DNA of 64,000 bases from Sphingobium sp. TKS (GCF_001563265.1 NZ_CP005083.1:65001-129000), one strand, 5' to 3'. Numbered from the stretch's first letter, positions 20,611-30,823 are shown. Numbers and translations are program-made. The notes: generated from the letters alone by a model not told the origin.

Positions 20611-20730
20611 TCGAGCGTCTTCATCAGACTGACCGAAAATTCCGCCTTAAAATTCGTTGTTTGGCATGGCACCTTATCGGTGACAGTTCATTATATCTGC
20701 GAAACCAAGTCCCCTCAGCAGGAGCCAAGC

Positions 20731-21222
20731 ATGACAGCCCCCGACCTCAAGACTCCGACGGATCTGCGCAGCAATGCGACCAAGTCGGTCGCGCAGGCGC
20801 TGAACGGCGTGCTCGCGGACAGCTATGCGCTGTATTTCAAGACCAAGAATTTCCACTGGCACGTATCCGGCCCGCATTTCCGCGATTATCATCTGATGTT
20901 CGACGAGCAGGCGACGCAGATTCTGGCCACCACCGATCTGATCGCGGAGCGGGTGCGCAAGACGGGCAACACCACGCTGCGCTCGATCGGTGACATTTCC
21001 CGCCACCAGTCGGTGGTGGATAATGATGCCGATTATGTCAGCCCCGGCGACATGCTGAACGAGCTGCGCGAGGACAATCTGAAGCTCGTCGAAGCGTTGC
21101 GCGCCGCCAAGGCAGCTGCGACTGAAGCGGGCGACAATGCGACCGAAGGCATTATCGACGACTGGACCGATCAGGCGGAAGAACGGGCCTGGTTCCTCTT
21201 CGAAGCCGGGCGCAACGCCTGA
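20731..21222 (+). CDS. dps: Dps-family DNA-binding ferritin-like protein
   Basis: This 163-residue protein forms 12-mers that bind DNA and oxidise/store iron. The inter-subunit ferroxidase ligands are in KTKNFHWHVSGPHF (two His) and DYHLMFDEQATQI (Asp, Glu). The C-terminal WFLFEAGRN is typical. The N-terminal tail carries few Lys/Arg, so DNA binding may be weak. The start is set at 20731 by a caggag ribosome site; the frame opens further upstream. Its own terminator follows. Confidence 0.94.
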   Translation: MTAPDLKTPTDLRSNATKSVAQALNGVLADSYALYFKTKNFHWHVSGPHFRDYHLMFDEQATQILATTDLIAERVRKTGNTTLRSIGDISRHQSVVDNDADYVSPGDMLNELREDNLKLVEALRAAKAAATEAGDNATEGIIDDWTDQAEERAWFLFEAGRNA

Positions 21223-21230
21223 CTGAATGC

Positions 21231-21264
21231 AAGAAGCCCTCCAGCCGAAACTGGAGGGCTTCTT
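21231..21264. terminator. Bidirectional intrinsic terminator
   Basis: Perfect 14-bp arms aagaagccctccag / ctggagggcttctt flank ccgaaa and are followed by ccttgtttg. It serves the convergent dps and Gre-factor genes. Confidence 0.9.
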
Positions 21265-21281
21265 CCTTGTTTGAGGGGGGC

Positions 21282-21752
21282 TTACTCGTCCGCGATGACC
21301 TCAATCGCCAGAATCGTGAGCGCACCCGGCTTGCCGCCAAAGTCGACGGTTTCGCCTTCCTCGGCATCCATCATCGCGCGGGCGAGCGGCGCCGAAAAAG
21401 CGATGCGCCCTTTCGTCGGTTCGGCCTCGTCGTCACCGACGATGTCGATCCGCTTCTCCTTGCCGCCCAGCCGGTAGGCCACACGGCTGCCGAAGGCGAC
21501 AGCCTCCCCATCCGGCACCGGCCGCAATTCCGCCGTCGCCAGCCGTGTCCGCCAGTAACGCAGCTCGCGCTTCAGCTTCTTGGCGTCCTCCTCGGCCATG
21601 GCCTCGGTTTCGACCGCCTCCAGCGCTTCCACCTTCTCCCGCGTCAACCGCAGGCCGCGCGCCGTCACCCAATTGGGGCCGGGCGGTAACGGAATTTCGA
21701 AAGTGGGTTCCAGATGCTCCTCGTCACTCTCGCGACGAAAGGCGACACTCAT
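21282..21752 (-). CDS. GreA/GreB-family transcription elongation factor
   Basis: This 156-residue protein has an N-terminal GreA/B coiled-coil segment (about residues 35-75, EKVEALEAVETEAMAEEDAKKLKRELRYW style). The C-terminal FKBP-like domain has FGSRVAYRLGGKEKRIDIVG and a typical closing segment. Gre factors stimulate transcript cleavage by backtracked RNA polymerase. The GreB assignment is likely from the TARG/RYWRTRL context, but a Gre-factor homolog without cleavage activity (Rnk-like) is not excluded. Confidence 0.85.
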   Translation of the reverse strand: MSVAFRRESDEEHLEPTFEIPLPPGPNWVTARGLRLTREKVEALEAVETEAMAEEDAKKLKRELRYWRTRLATAELRPVPDGEAVAFGSRVAYRLGGKEKRIDIVGDDEAEPTKGRIAFSAPLARAMMDAEEGETVDFGGKPGALTILAIEVIADE

Positions 21753-21867
21753 TGCACTCTCCTGTCAAAACGCTCACTCGCGCTGACACGAGGTCGAAAC
21801 TGCCGATCTTCTTTTCAAGGGAAGGCCCGGGGCTTCGACATCGCGGAAGCCCGAACGAGCAGGGCTT

Positions 21868-23694
21868 CTAATCTTCGTCGAACAGTCCGGCGAGCTGCTC
21901 CACCATGGTCCCGCCGAGCTGTTCGGCATCCATGATGGTCACCGCGCGGCGATAATAGCGCGTGACGTCATGGCCGATGCCGATGGCGACGAGCTGCACG
22001 GGCGAGCGGTTCTCGATCCACTCGATCACCTGACGCAAATGCCGCTCCAGATAGGTGCCGCTGTTGACCGACAGGGTGGAATCGTCGACCGGCGCGCCGT
22101 CCGAGATCACCATCAATATGCGGCGCTCCTCATTGCGCGCGATCAGGCGGCTGTGCGCCCAGAGCAGCGCCTCGCCGTCGATATTCTCCTTGAGCAGCCC
22201 CTCGCGCATCATCAGGCCCAGACTCTTGCGCGCCCGGCGCCAGGGTTCGTCGGCCTTCTTGTAGACGATGTGCCGCAGGTCGTTCAAACGCCCCGGCATC
22301 GGCGGACGCCCGGCGGCGAGCCAGTCCTCGCGGCTCTGCCCGCCCTTCCAGGCGCGGGTAGTGAAGCCCAGAATCTCGGTCTTCACCCCGCAACGTTCCA
22401 GGGTGCGTGCCATGATGTCGGCGCTGATCGCCGCGATGGAGATCGGCCGCCCGCGCATCGATCCGCTATTGTCGATCAGCAGCGTCACGACGGTATCGCG
22501 GAACTCGGTATCTCGCTCGATCTTGTAGCTCAATGAGCGCGTCGGATCGATCACGATCCGCGCCAGCCGCGCCGCGTCGAGCAGGCCTTCTTCCTGATCG
22601 AAGTCCCACGACCGCGACTGTTGCGCCATCAGCCGCCGCTGGAGCCGGTTGGCAAGCTTCGTCACCGCGCCCTGCAAGCTCACCAACTGCTGGTCGAGGA
22701 AGCCGCGCAACCGCAGCAATTCATCCTCGTCGCACAGATCCTCGGCGGTCACGACCTCATCATGAAGCTGCGTATAGGGCTTGTAGTCGAAGCCCGGCGG
22801 CAGGTCCGACATCGGCCGGTTCGGGCGGACCGGCATCATGCCTTCCTCGCCCATATCGTCCGCGCCTTCCTCGCTGTCGGCGTCGAACTCGTCGCTATAT
22901 TCGGTCTCGCCGTCCTCGGTGTCGCCGCCCTGGTCCTCGGCCCGCGCCTCGGCAAAGGCGTCGCTGTCGCCGGCCTGATCCTCGCCGCTGTCGCCCTCTT
23001 CCTGTTGCTGCTCCTCGTCCTCGCCCTCTTCCTGGGCTTCCGAATCGTCGGTTTCAGGCGGCGTATCCGCGTCGATGAGCTGGAGATGCTCCAGCATGGC
23101 CGAGGTCAGCTTCTGAAAGGCCCGCTGATTGTCGATCGCCATGGCAAGCGCGTCGAGATCGGCCCCGGCCTTGTCCTCGATCCACTGGTCGACCATCGCC
23201 AGACCCGGCAGCACATCCTTGGGCGCGGCCTGTCCGGTCAGCCGTTCGCGCACCTTGAGCGCCAGCGCCGTCGACAAGGGCACCTCATCGGCGGAGCGCG
23301 CCCGGCGGATCGGATCGGACTTCAATTTCAGGTCGAGCGCATGGTTGAGGTTCGCCCGCACCCCCTCCATCGCCCGCGAACCGATCGCCTCGACCCGCGC
23401 CTGTTCGACCGCGTCATAGACCGCCCGCGCCGTCGCATCAGCCGGTGCGGCAGCATTGTGGATCTTCGCATTATGGTGCCGCAATTTCAGCGCATTGGCG
23501 TCCGCAAAGCCGCGCGCCAGCGCCACCTGTTCGGCGGGCAGGTTGCGTCCCGGCATCGGCACCTTGATCGCCTTGCCCGCCATATGCGGGGTGTCGGCGG
23601 TGAAGTTCACCTCCACCTCCGCGTCGCGCGCGATCGAACGCGCCGCGCCCGACAGCACGTCCTTGAAGGCATCGAGGGGCGAACGGTCGGCCAT
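21868..23694 (-). CDS. cobT: Cobaltochelatase subunit CobT (vWA domain)
   Basis: This 608-residue protein has the CobT layout. The N-terminal domain contains [21 protein letters not shown] very acidic, low-complexity middle follows (about residues 210-290, Glu/Asp/Gln runs). The C-terminal von Willebrand A domain carries the MIDAS motif DNSGSMRG. With CobS it forms the AAA+/vWA chaperone that drives CobN in aerobic cobalt insertion. No other cobalamin gene is in this window. It overlaps the phosphatase gene start by one base. Confidence 0.93.
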   Translation of the reverse strand: MADRSPLDAFKDVLSGAARSIARDAEVEVNFTADTPHMAGKAIKVPMPGRNLPAEQVALARGFADANALKLRHHNAKIHNAAAPADATARAVYDAVEQARVEAIGSRAMEGVRANLNHALDLKLKSDPIRRARSADEVPLSTALALKVRERLTGQAAPKDVLPGLAMVDQWIEDKAGADLDALAMAIDNQRAFQKLTSAMLEHLQLIDADTPPETDDSEAQEEGEDEEQQQEEGDSGEDQAGDSDAFAEARAEDQGGDTEDGETEYSDEFDADSEEGADDMGEEGMMPVRPNRPMSDLPPGFDYKPYTQLHDEVVTAEDLCDEDELLRLRGFLDQQLVSLQGAVTKLANRLQRRLMAQQSRSWDFDQEEGLLDAARLARIVIDPTRSLSYKIERDTEFRDTVVTLLIDNSGSMRGRPISIAAISADIMARTLERCGVKTEILGFTTRAWKGGQSREDWLAAGRPPMPGRLNDLRHIVYKKADEPWRRARKSLGLMMREGLLKENIDGEALLWAHSRLIARNEERRILMVISDGAPVDDSTLSVNSGTYLERHLRQVIEWIENRSPVQLVAIGIGHDVTRYYRRAVTIMDAEQLGGTMVEQLAGLFDED

Positions 23695-24479
23695 CAGTCC
23701 AGCAACATCCCGCGCATGGCGTCCCGCGCCGTGGCGTCCACGCCCAGCACGTCGTTCAGATAGCCGTCCACGCCGCCATGCTTTTCATCCAGCGTCGCGA
23801 ACAACGTATCCAGATAGACGGCTTCGGCCTGCAACAAGGGTTCGAGCATATCGGTCTTCGTCAACCGCATCCGCGCCACCAGCGTGTTGCGCTGCGCCAG
23901 CAGCCAGTCCCAATCTGCATGGGCATTGGTCGCCAGATAATCCGCGACGATCGTCTGGCGCGGCACGCCCAGCGCCGCCAGGATCAGCGCTGCGCCGACC
24001 CCAGTGCGGTCCTTGCCCGCCGAACAGTTGATCAGCAGCGGCACGCGACCGTCCACGATCCGCGCGAACATGGCGCAGTAGGATTCGGCATGGTCCACCG
24101 GGATGACGCGATAAAGCGCGATCATCGTCTGCCGCATATCGTCCGCCGTCGCGCCGTCGCGCTTCAGCATCTCGCCCAGCAGGCCGCTGCTTTCCGTATA
24201 ATCGCGGCAGAAATAATCGACCTCCGCCCCGTGCCAGCGCGTAGGTTCGGCCGTCCGTTCGTTGCCGCGGCGAAAATCGCAGATCGCCCTGATGCCGAGC
24301 GAACGGAGATGGTCCGCATCCCCATCCGTCAGCAGCGCCATCGTCCCCGACCGATAGAGCATGCCGCGCTTCACGCAGCGTCCGTCGGCGGTCGCATAGC
24401 CGCCGAAGTCGCGCAGGTTGAACGCGTTCTCCAAGGGCAGGCGGCCTTCCTCCGGTGTCAGGGCGAAAGTCTCGCTCAT
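23694..24479 (-). CDS. Tyrosine/serine protein phosphatase (DSP-like)
   Basis: This 261-residue cytoplasmic phosphatase has the catalytic loop [13 protein letters not shown] (Cys-x5-Arg) and [17 protein letters not shown] near the N-terminus, features of the Y_phosphatase3 family. Substrates are unknown; members act on phosphotyrosine proteins or phosphoinositides. Homology fixes the start at the ATG 24479, which overlaps the OsmC gene end by 4 bp. It is embedded between cobT and cobS in a leftward gene run. Confidence 0.88.
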   Translation of the reverse strand: MSETFALTPEEGRLPLENAFNLRDFGGYATADGRCVKRGMLYRSGTMALLTDGDADHLRSLGIRAICDFRRGNERTAEPTRWHGAEVDYFCRDYTESSGLLGEMLKRDGATADDMRQTMIALYRVIPVDHAESYCAMFARIVDGRVPLLINCSAGKDRTGVGAALILAALGVPRQTIVADYLATNAHADWDWLLAQRNTLVARMRLTKTDMLEPLLQAEAVYLDTLFATLDEKHGGVDGYLNDVLGVDATARDAMRGMLLD

Positions 24480-24895
24480 GGCCGCTCGCCCTCCCCGACA
24501 TAGGGCACGGCGATGGTTTCGATCTGCGTCTCGACCTCGCTCATCAGCTTGTGCACCGGGCATTTCGCGGCCACGGCGATCAGCTTGTCGTGCTGCTCCT
24601 CACTCAACGGACCGGAGAGCGCGATGCGCGTCGTCAGCTTGTAGATGCCCTGCCGCTCCTGGCTCGCATCCCGAACCACGCCGACATGGATGCCCTCGAC
24701 CGGAATGCCGTTGCGCTGCGCATACCAGAGCATGGTCATCGCCTTGCACGCGCCCAAGGCCGAATCGTAAAGATCATGCGGGTCCGGCCCGGCATCATGG
24801 CCGTCCGGCGCCGTCATATCGACGGTCAGTTCATGGCCGCGAATGCTGATCCGATGAGCCGTATCCTCGGGCGAAATCCGTTCGACGACAATCAT
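24476..24895 (-). CDS. OsmC/Ohr family protein
   Basis: This 139-residue protein resembles the OsmC/YhfA branch. PHDLYDSALGACKAMTMLWYA provides the reactive Cys, and CPVHKLM the second conserved Cys near the C-terminus. Such proteins reduce organic hydroperoxides with two thiols. It lies 5 bp downstream of cobS and overlaps the phosphatase gene. Confidence 0.88.
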   Translation of the reverse strand: MIVVERISPEDTAHRISIRGHELTVDMTAPDGHDAGPDPHDLYDSALGACKAMTMLWYAQRNGIPVEGIHVGVVRDASQERQGIYKLTTRIALSGPLSEEQHDKLIAVAAKCPVHKLMSEVETQIETIAVPYVGEGERP

Positions 24896-24900
24896 GGCGC

Positions 24901-25908
24901 TCAGGCCGCCCGGTGGGCGACGCTTTCGGGCAGATCCTTGCCGAAGACGCGCTGATAATATTCGGCCACCAGCGGCCGCTCTGCCTCATCGCATTTGTTG
25001 AGGAAGCTCAGGCGGAAGGCGAAGCCGATATTCTTGAAGATCAGCGCATTCTGCGCCCAGCTTATCACGGTGCGCGGCGACATCACGGTCGAGATATCGC
25101 CGTTGATGAAGCCCTGGCGGGTCAACTCCGCCACCTTGATCATATTCTCGACTTCCTTGCGGCCGCCTTCATGGTCGTACTCGCCGGACTTGGCGAGCAC
25201 CACCTGCGCCTCGGTCGCGGCGGGCAGATAGTTCAGCGCCACCACCAGGTTCCAGCGGTCCATCTGGCCCTGGTTGATCTGCTGCGTGCCGTGATAAAGG
25301 CCGGTCGTGTCGCCCAAACCCACGGTATTGGCGGTCGCGAACAGACGGAACCAGGGATTGGGCCGGATCACCCGATTCTGGTCGAGCAAAGTCATCTTGC
25401 CGTCTGTTTCCAGCACGCGCTGGATCACGAACATCACGTCCGGGCGGCCCGCATCATATTCGTCGAACACCAAAGCGACCGGCCGCTGCAACGCCCAAGG
25501 GAGCAGGCCTTCGCGGAATTCCGTCACCTGCTGCCCGTCCTTCAGGACGATGGCGTCGCGCCCGACCAGGTCGATGCGGCTGATATGCGCGTCCAGGTTG
25601 ATGCGGATGCACGGCCAGCGCAGGCGCGCCGCGACCTGCTCGATATGGCTCGACTTGCCGGTGCCGTGATAGCCCTGCACCATCACGCGGCGGTTATAGG
25701 CAAAGCCCGCCAGGATCGCGAGCGTGGTGTCCGGGTCGAACACATAGGCGGGGTCAAGGTCGGGCACCCGCTCATCGGCTTCCGAAAAGGCCGGGATCTT
25801 CATGTCGACATCGATGCCGAACACGTCGCGCGCATCGACTTCGCGGTCGGGCGAGGCCAACAGCGTTTCGGCGCGGGTATCGGGCTGGACGTTCGGGATG
25901 TCGGTCAT
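24901..25908 (-). CDS. cobS: Cobaltochelatase subunit CobS (AAA+ ATPase)
   Basis: This 335-residue AAA+ protein of the MoxR/CobS type has Walker [14 protein letters not shown] (about residue 80), Walker [14 protein letters not shown] and sensor-1 [12 protein letters not shown]. It partners CobT as the ATP-dependent engine of cobaltochelatase. It heads or joins the run cobS-osmC-phosphatase-cobT. The neighbouring DnaJ-like and bolA genes are typical of the cobS locus in alphaproteobacteria. Confidence 0.94.
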   Translation of the reverse strand: MTDIPNVQPDTRAETLLASPDREVDARDVFGIDVDMKIPAFSEADERVPDLDPAYVFDPDTTLAILAGFAYNRRVMVQGYHGTGKSSHIEQVAARLRWPCIRINLDAHISRIDLVGRDAIVLKDGQQVTEFREGLLPWALQRPVALVFDEYDAGRPDVMFVIQRVLETDGKMTLLDQNRVIRPNPWFRLFATANTVGLGDTTGLYHGTQQINQGQMDRWNLVVALNYLPAATEAQVVLAKSGEYDHEGGRKEVENMIKVAELTRQGFINGDISTVMSPRTVISWAQNALIFKNIGFAFRLSFLNKCDEAERPLVAEYYQRVFGKDLPESVAHRAA

Positions 25909-25996
25909 CTTCTAATCTCTTTGAACGGTCTGGTCGGCACTGCCCTAACCATCAGGGACAGGCATGTCGATAGAGTGGGGCCTTAAGCGGCAAGGA

Positions 25997-27286
25997 TCAA
26001 GCAGCCCATTCGGCCAAATTGGCCTCCTGCCCGATCAGCGCCAGTCCATGCGCGATAGAGGTCAGTTCGTCGCCGGTCGCAATATGGTCTTTCCCGAAGC
26101 GCCTGTCGAATATCCGCCGGATCGCCGGGATCAGCGAAGTCCCGCCCGTCAGGAACACCCGGTCGATGGCATCGGGCGCTACGCCCGCCTTGGCGAGCGC
26201 CTTGTCCACCGTCGCCTCGATCCGGGCGATGTCGGGCGCGATCCAGCCTTCGAAATCGGCGCGTGTCACTTCCGCCTCGATGGCAAGCCCGCCGCCTTCG
26301 AAGCGGAAAATAGCGCTCTCAGCCTCTGACAGCCGCCGTTTCAATGACCCCACCGCATCATAGAGCGGATAGCCCAATTCCTTCTCGATCACCGTGATCA
26401 TCCGTCCGATAGCGTCGGGATCATGGGCCGCCTTCTGCAAGCGCGCCAGTTCATCCATGGTCCGCCGGTTGCGCATCAGCGCCAGTCGCGACCAGTCGGC
26501 AAAATCGGCAAAATAGCTGCGCGGAATCTCCAGCTCCTTGCCGAAGCTCTGGTAGCTTCCGCCCTTGCCCAGCATCGGCAGCACCAGATGATCGACGATC
26601 CGATAGTCGAAGCGATCCCCGGCAAGGCCGATGCCCGCCGATCCGAGCGGCACGCAACGCCGCGCCGCCCCCGGCGCCTCGACCCGCACGATCGAAAAGT
26701 CGCTGGTGCCACCGCCAAAGTCCGCGACGAGGATGGTCGCCGCCTCGGTCAGCCGGCTAGCATAGCTGAACGCGGCCCCCAGCGGTTCATAGACATAATG
26801 AAGCTCGTCCCCGAACCCCGCAAACATGGCGTCATAGCGCCGCCGTGCCAGCCCTTCATCGGGCCGCGACCCGGCATATTCGACCGGCCGCCCGATGACG
26901 ATCCGCTCCGGCCGCCGGTCCAGCGTCCCGCCGGCATGGCCGACCATGCGCGACAGGAACAACTGCCCCAGTTCCTCGAATCGGAAGCGCTTTTCGAACA
27001 CGTTGGCGCTTTCGAAGACCGGGCTGGCCGCCACTGACTTGAAGCTTTGCAGGAAGCGGCTGTCTTCCGGAAATTCCAGATATTCCGCGATCGCCCATGG
27101 GCCTGCCTCATGCGCCATGCCGCCCTTCGCATCGCTGTCGTGCCAGAAGCAGAGCGCGGAGCGGAATACCGGCCCGGTCGCCTGGGCACCGGAAAACTCG
27201 ACCAGTTCCGACCCGCTGCCATTGGCGAGTGCGGCCACGCTGTTGGTCGTGCCGAAATCAAGGCCCAGGGCGCGGGGCATCGTCAT
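25997..27286 (-). CDS. Hsp70-family protein (YegD-like)
   Basis: This 429-residue protein has the Hsp70/actin ATPase fold: LGLDFGTTNSVAAL at the N-terminus, ILVADFGGGTSDFSIV in the middle and VFLTGGTSLIPAIRRIF near the C-terminus. It lacks the substrate-binding beta domain and lid of DnaK, as in YegD. ATG at 27286 follows GGAGA by about six bases. The client is unknown. The DnaJ-domain gene nearby could encode a partner, which is an inference. Confidence 0.88.
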   Translation of the reverse strand: MTMPRALGLDFGTTNSVAALANGSGSELVEFSGAQATGPVFRSALCFWHDSDAKGGMAHEAGPWAIAEYLEFPEDSRFLQSFKSVAASPVFESANVFEKRFRFEELGQLFLSRMVGHAGGTLDRRPERIVIGRPVEYAGSRPDEGLARRRYDAMFAGFGDELHYVYEPLGAAFSYASRLTEAATILVADFGGGTSDFSIVRVEAPGAARRCVPLGSAGIGLAGDRFDYRIVDHLVLPMLGKGGSYQSFGKELEIPRSYFADFADWSRLALMRNRRTMDELARLQKAAHDPDAIGRMITVIEKELGYPLYDAVGSLKRRLSEAESAIFRFEGGGLAIEAEVTRADFEGWIAPDIARIEATVDKALAKAGVAPDAIDRVFLTGGTSLIPAIRRIFDRRFGKDHIATGDELTSIAHGLALIGQEANLAEWAA

Positions 27287-27390
27287 ACTGGTCTCCGGGG
27301 AAGGGGCGGCGCCTATGACAGCGGCAGCGGCCGGGAGCAAGCCCGGACTCTATAATGGGAAATTAAGCGCCCGTTCGCTACCGCAGCATC

Positions 27391-27660
27391 ATGGAAATGG
27401 CGATCCTCTCTCTTCTTATCTTGCTGCTGAATGGTTGGACGATGCTGCGCTTCTGGCAGGACAAGGCTGCCGCGGTCGTGGGCCGCCGCCGCATTCCGGA
27501 AAAAGACCTGCTCGGCCTGGCGCTGATCGGCGGCTCGCCCGGTGCCCTGCTTGCGCGCCACATCTTCCGTCACAAGACGCGAAAGCAGCCCTTTTCAACC
27601 CTGTTGCTGCTCATCGTCGCTGTGCAAATGGGCACCGGCATCGGCTGGCTCCTGCTCTGA
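27391..27660 (+). CDS. DUF1294 family membrane protein
   Basis: This 89-residue protein has three hydrophobic stretches and the DUF1294 landmarks DKAAAVVGRRRIPEKDLL, LIGGSPGALLA and HKTRKQPF. The function is unknown; it is an inner-membrane protein. It is convergent with the DnaJ-domain gene, 5 bp apart. Confidence 0.88.
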   Translation: MEMAILSLLILLLNGWTMLRFWQDKAAAVVGRRRIPEKDLLGLALIGGSPGALLARHIFRHKTRKQPFSTLLLLIVAVQMGTGIGWLLL

Positions 27661-27664
27661 CCGA

Positions 27665-28297
27665 TCATGCGAAAGCCTCAGCCTTGCGCAAAAGCTGATA
27701 GGCCTCGATCACCCCCTGCAGCAACGCCTCATGGCTTCGATCCCCGCCATTATGGTCGGGGTGAAAGCGCCGCAGCAATTCCGTATAGCGCTGCCGCAAG
27801 GCTCTGCGGTCCGCATCGATCGTCAGCCCCATGACGTCCAGCGCCCGGCGGTCTTCCTTCGACAGGAATTTCCCGTCTTGCCGCATCTTGTTGTTGGCCC
27901 GCGCCTTCGCCACGCGCTCCTTGAACTTGGCGCCGATGGCATCCAGCGGGTCCTGAAAATCCGACCATTTGGGCGGGGGGCTGGCGGCGTTGGTGGAAAA
28001 GGCCCGAGTCTCCCGCTCCCACCCCGCATAGGGGCGTTGAGCCGCGTTGATTTCCTCCGGGCTCATGCCGGTGAAGAAATTATAGCCCTGGTTGAATTCC
28101 CGCACATGCTCCAGGCACAGCCAGCGCCAGCGCGGGCCTTCATGATGGGCACTGGCATGGCTCGACCCGCTTCCCTCCAGCGGCGGCGCACGGAATTCGC
28201 CCGGCTCGCGACAGCCGGGAACCGCGCAGGGGCGGTCGCTTTCCACGCGGCCATGGAAACGGTTGAAACGCCGGTTCGAGAAGGGATCGCTAGCCAA
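27665..28297 (-). CDS. DnaJ-domain protein (C-terminal J domain)
   Basis: This protein of about 210 residues has a C-terminal J domain with RRFHPDHNGGDR (HPD motif, about residue 184). The N-terminal part has CAVPGCREPGEFRAP and WLCLEHVREFNQGYN, including a Cys-x4-Cys pair that may bind metal. The layout matches the alphaproteobacterial J-protein encoded between cobS and bolA. The start appears to be TTG at 28297; no ATG is available upstream of the conserved part. Confidence 0.87.
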   Translation of the reverse strand: MASDPFSNRRFNRFHGRVESDRPCAVPGCREPGEFRAPPLEGSGSSHASAHHEGPRWRWLCLEHVREFNQGYNFFTGMSPEEINAAQRPYAGWERETRAFSTNAASPPPKWSDFQDPLDAIGAKFKERVAKARANNKMRQDGKFLSKEDRRALDVMGLTIDADRRALRQRYTELLRRFHPDHNGGDRSHEALLQGVIEAYQLLRKAEAFA

Positions 28298-28341
28298 GAT
28301 TGTCCTGATGCAACTACGGGCAAAGAGCCTATATAGGGGCG

Positions 28342-28626
28342 ATGACCGAGATTCTAAAAGGCCCAGTCGCCACCGAAATCGAAGCCCGCCTGCAGGCCGC
28401 CCTCAGCCCCGAACAGCTCGCCGTGATCGACGACAGCGAAAAGCATCGCGGCCATGCCGGCCATGACGGATCGGGCGAAAGCCACTTCACCGTGGAGATC
28501 GTCTCCGACCGCTTCACCGGCCAGAATCGGGTCGCCCGGCAGCGCCTGGTCAACGCCGCGCTGGCCGACCTGTTACGCGACAAGGTCCATGCCCTCGCGA
28601 TCAAGGCCCGCGCTCCCGGCGAATGA
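28342..28626 (+). CDS. bolA: BolA family protein
   Basis: This 94-residue BolA-fold protein has ESHFTVEIVSDRFTGQNRVARQ and HALAIKARAPGE, with His residues in the positions used for [2Fe-2S] binding with monothiol glutaredoxins. It acts in iron-sulfur trafficking and stress response. It is divergent from the DnaJ-domain gene, 44 bp apart. The GST remnant begins 24 bp after it. Confidence 0.9.
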   Translation: MTEILKGPVATEIEARLQAALSPEQLAVIDDSEKHRGHAGHDGSGESHFTVEIVSDRFTGQNRVARQRLVNAALADLLRDKVHALAIKARAPGE

Positions 28627-28649
28627 CACTTTGAGCCGTCTCAGGCGTT

Positions 28650-28925
28650 GTGCCGCCGTCCAAGGAGGCGCGGCGCACGGACTATGATTTCCGGTATTGG
28701 TCCACCATCCCCGGCCGGGGCGAATTCGTGCGGCTGATCGCCGGGCTGCGCTATGCTTTCCCGCTGCGCATGGCGACGCTGATGCCCTCCTTCCCGCGTC
28801 TTGCCGAACTGCAAGAGCGGGTTGCGGCGCTCCCCGAATTGCAGGACTATCTGGGCAGCGACCGGCACCTGCCGTTCACCAATGAAGACGTCTTCCGCCA
28901 CTACCCTGAACTGGACGCAGCATGA
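28650..28925 (+). pseudogene. Glutathione S-transferase gene with large internal deletion
   Basis: This 91-codon frame joins the first about 20 residues of a GST (YDFRYWSTIPGRGEFVRL, the start of the thioredoxin fold) directly to the last about 60 (AGLRYAFPLRM, then LPFTNEDVFRHYPELD). The roughly 140 residues between them, including most of the N-domain and the catalytic helix bundle, are missing, and the join stays in frame. It starts at GTG and its TGA overlaps the pirin ATG. It is probably non-functional as a GST, although it is still translatable and could couple pirin translation. Confidence 0.7.
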
Positions 28926-29827
28926 CCCTGACCGACCCGATCATCCAGACCATCACCCCCACCACCCATGATCTGGGCGACTTTCGGGTCCATCGCTCCT
29001 TGCCCGCCAAGGGGCGCACCATGGTCGGCCCGTTCATCTTCTTCGATCAGGCCGGGCCCGCCCGCATCGCGCCGGGGCAGGGGGTGGACGTGCGCCCGCA
29101 CCCGCATATCAACCTCGCCACCGTCACCTATATGTATGAGGGCAGCTTCCTCCATCGCGACTCCCTGGGCACGGAGCAGTTGATCGAGCCGGGCGCGGTG
29201 AACCTGATGACGGCGGGCAAGGGCATCGTCCATAGCGAGCGCTCGCCGGACGAGGACCGCGCCAAGCTCTCCAAACTCTCCGCCATCCAGACCTGGCTCG
29301 CGTTGCCCGACCGCCATGAGGAAATGGACCCCGCCTTCGAACATGTCAGCGAAGGCGGCCTGCCCATTATCGATGGCGGCCATGCGAGGGCGCGCGTGAT
29401 CATGGGCAGCCTCTGGGGCCAGACGTCGCCCGTCACCACCTATGCGAACACCATCTATGCCGACATTCAGCTTTCTCCCGGCGGCTCGGTCCCCATCGAC
29501 GCGGATGCGGAGGAACGGGCGATCTATGTCTCCGGCGGCGACGCGGCGCTGGACGGCGTGATGCTCCAGCCCCAGACGCTCTACGTCCTGCGCCCCGGCA
29601 TCCGCGCGACTTTGATGAGCGTCGACGGCGGCCGTGTCATGCTTTGCGGCGGCGAGGCATTCCTGACGCCGCGCCATGTCTGGTGGAATTTCGTGTCCTC
29701 GACCCAGGAACGGCTGATGCAGGCCCGCGACGATTGGGAAGCCATGCGCTTTCCCCTGATTCCCGGCGACGATCAGGAATTCATCCCGATTCCCCAGGGG
29801 CGGCCGAAAACGATCAGCTATCCCTGA
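28922..29827 (+). CDS. Pirin family protein
   Basis: This 301-residue bicupin carries the pirin metal motif VDVRPHPHINLATVTYMYEG (two His) and the second pair in AGKGIVHSERSP (His, Glu). Some pirins have quercetinase activity and others bind transcription factors; the role here is open. It overlaps the truncated GST gene by 4 bp. Confidence 0.92.
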   Translation: MTLTDPIIQTITPTTHDLGDFRVHRSLPAKGRTMVGPFIFFDQAGPARIAPGQGVDVRPHPHINLATVTYMYEGSFLHRDSLGTEQLIEPGAVNLMTAGKGIVHSERSPDEDRAKLSKLSAIQTWLALPDRHEEMDPAFEHVSEGGLPIIDGGHARARVIMGSLWGQTSPVTTYANTIYADIQLSPGGSVPIDADAEERAIYVSGGDAALDGVMLQPQTLYVLRPGIRATLMSVDGGRVMLCGGEAFLTPRHVWWNFVSSTQERLMQARDDWEAMRFPLIPGDDQEFIPIPQGRPKTISYP

Positions 29828-29841
29828 TTTTCAGACCGTCA

Positions 29842-30654
29842 TCACTGCACGAAGGTCAGCGACAGATTCTCGGCATTTTTTGGAATGTCGATCCGGCTTT
29901 CATTGATCGACGCTTCCTCGCCCGGCTTCAGGTTCGTCCGGTCGGCCTTGGTCGTCCAACTGAACACCAGCCGGTTCTGCCGGTCGCGCAATTGCACCAG
30001 CACCGGGGGCACCGGCAGCGTCTGCTTCCCACTGTTCACGATCCGCGCGCCAAAGGCGAAATATTCCTCCCCGGTGGGCAATTTACGCCGCTCGGCGGGT
30101 TTTGAGAGATAGAAAAGCAGGTCAGGATCGCCCTCTTCGGGCACCAACCCCAAATTGATCGCCCAGCTCGGCGTGCCGAAATACCAGAGCGCTCCGCCAG
30201 CGGCCCCCACCGCGAGGCAGAAGAGCAACGCGGCATAGGTCCAGATTTTCAGCCGGTTGCGACGCGGTTTTACCGGCGCTGGTTCGGCTTCCCCCCAATC
30301 GTTCCGCGCATCCGCTTCGGCGCGCCCGTAAATATCGTCGAACCGATAGTCAGCCTTGGCGCTGACGGGTGTCTCGGCCGGGGCGGAAACCGGTTCCACT
30401 TCCTCCGGTTCGACCGGCGGGGCGACAGCCTCCTCAACGGGTGGAGGAGGGGGAGGAGCAGGCGGTGGTGGCGGTGGCGCGGCCACTTCGGGCGCGCCGG
30501 CCGTCATCAGCGCTTCCTCGCGGGGCGCGAGCGCAGCCCCTTCCTGGAACCAGCTATGTTTGCAGGCGGCGCAGCGAACCTGGCGGCCGTTCGGGCCGAC
30601 GGCGCTGTCCGGCACGATATAGCGCGTGGCGCAGTTGGGACACACCAGGATCAT
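29842..30654 (-). CDS. MJ0042-type zinc-ribbon protein with DUF3426 domain
   Basis: This 270-residue protein has an N-terminal zinc ribbon (CPNCATRY ... CAACKHSW, residues 5-36). A proline/glutamate-rich linker with polyproline runs follows, then one membrane helix (about residues 135-157, [20 protein letters not shown]) and a C-terminal DUF3426 beta domain ([15 protein letters not shown] region). The topology suggests a cytoplasmic metal-binding head and an extracytoplasmic tail. The function is unknown. It is divergent from ftsE, as in many sphingomonads. Confidence 0.87.
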   Translation of the reverse strand: MILVCPNCATRYIVPDSAVGPNGRQVRCAACKHSWFQEGAALAPREEALMTAGAPEVAAPPPPPPAPPPPPPVEEAVAPPVEPEEVEPVSAPAETPVSAKADYRFDDIYGRAEADARNDWGEAEPAPVKPRRNRLKIWTYAALLFCLAVGAAGGALWYFGTPSWAINLGLVPEEGDPDLLFYLSKPAERRKLPTGEEYFAFGARIVNSGKQTLPVPPVLVQLRDRQNRLVFSWTTKADRTNLKPGEEASINESRIDIPKNAENLSLTFVQ

Positions 30655-30823
30655 GACGCTTCATAGGCATGAGTTGGATTCGAGGGCAAGCGGCTTCAAA
30701 CATGGCAACCGATCCGGGCGCGACTCGCGGAGTCAGGCCGACAAGACTTTACGGCCGCCCGTCCGCTGTGCCATGGCTAAGCGCTCGGGGAAGCAGGGAG
30801 CGCGCAGGCGCTGAAATTGACGC

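Noticed and set aside
30626..30814. 62-codon rightward open frame before ftsE
   Set aside because: It overlaps the divergent zinc-ribbon gene start and the composition is not protein-like.
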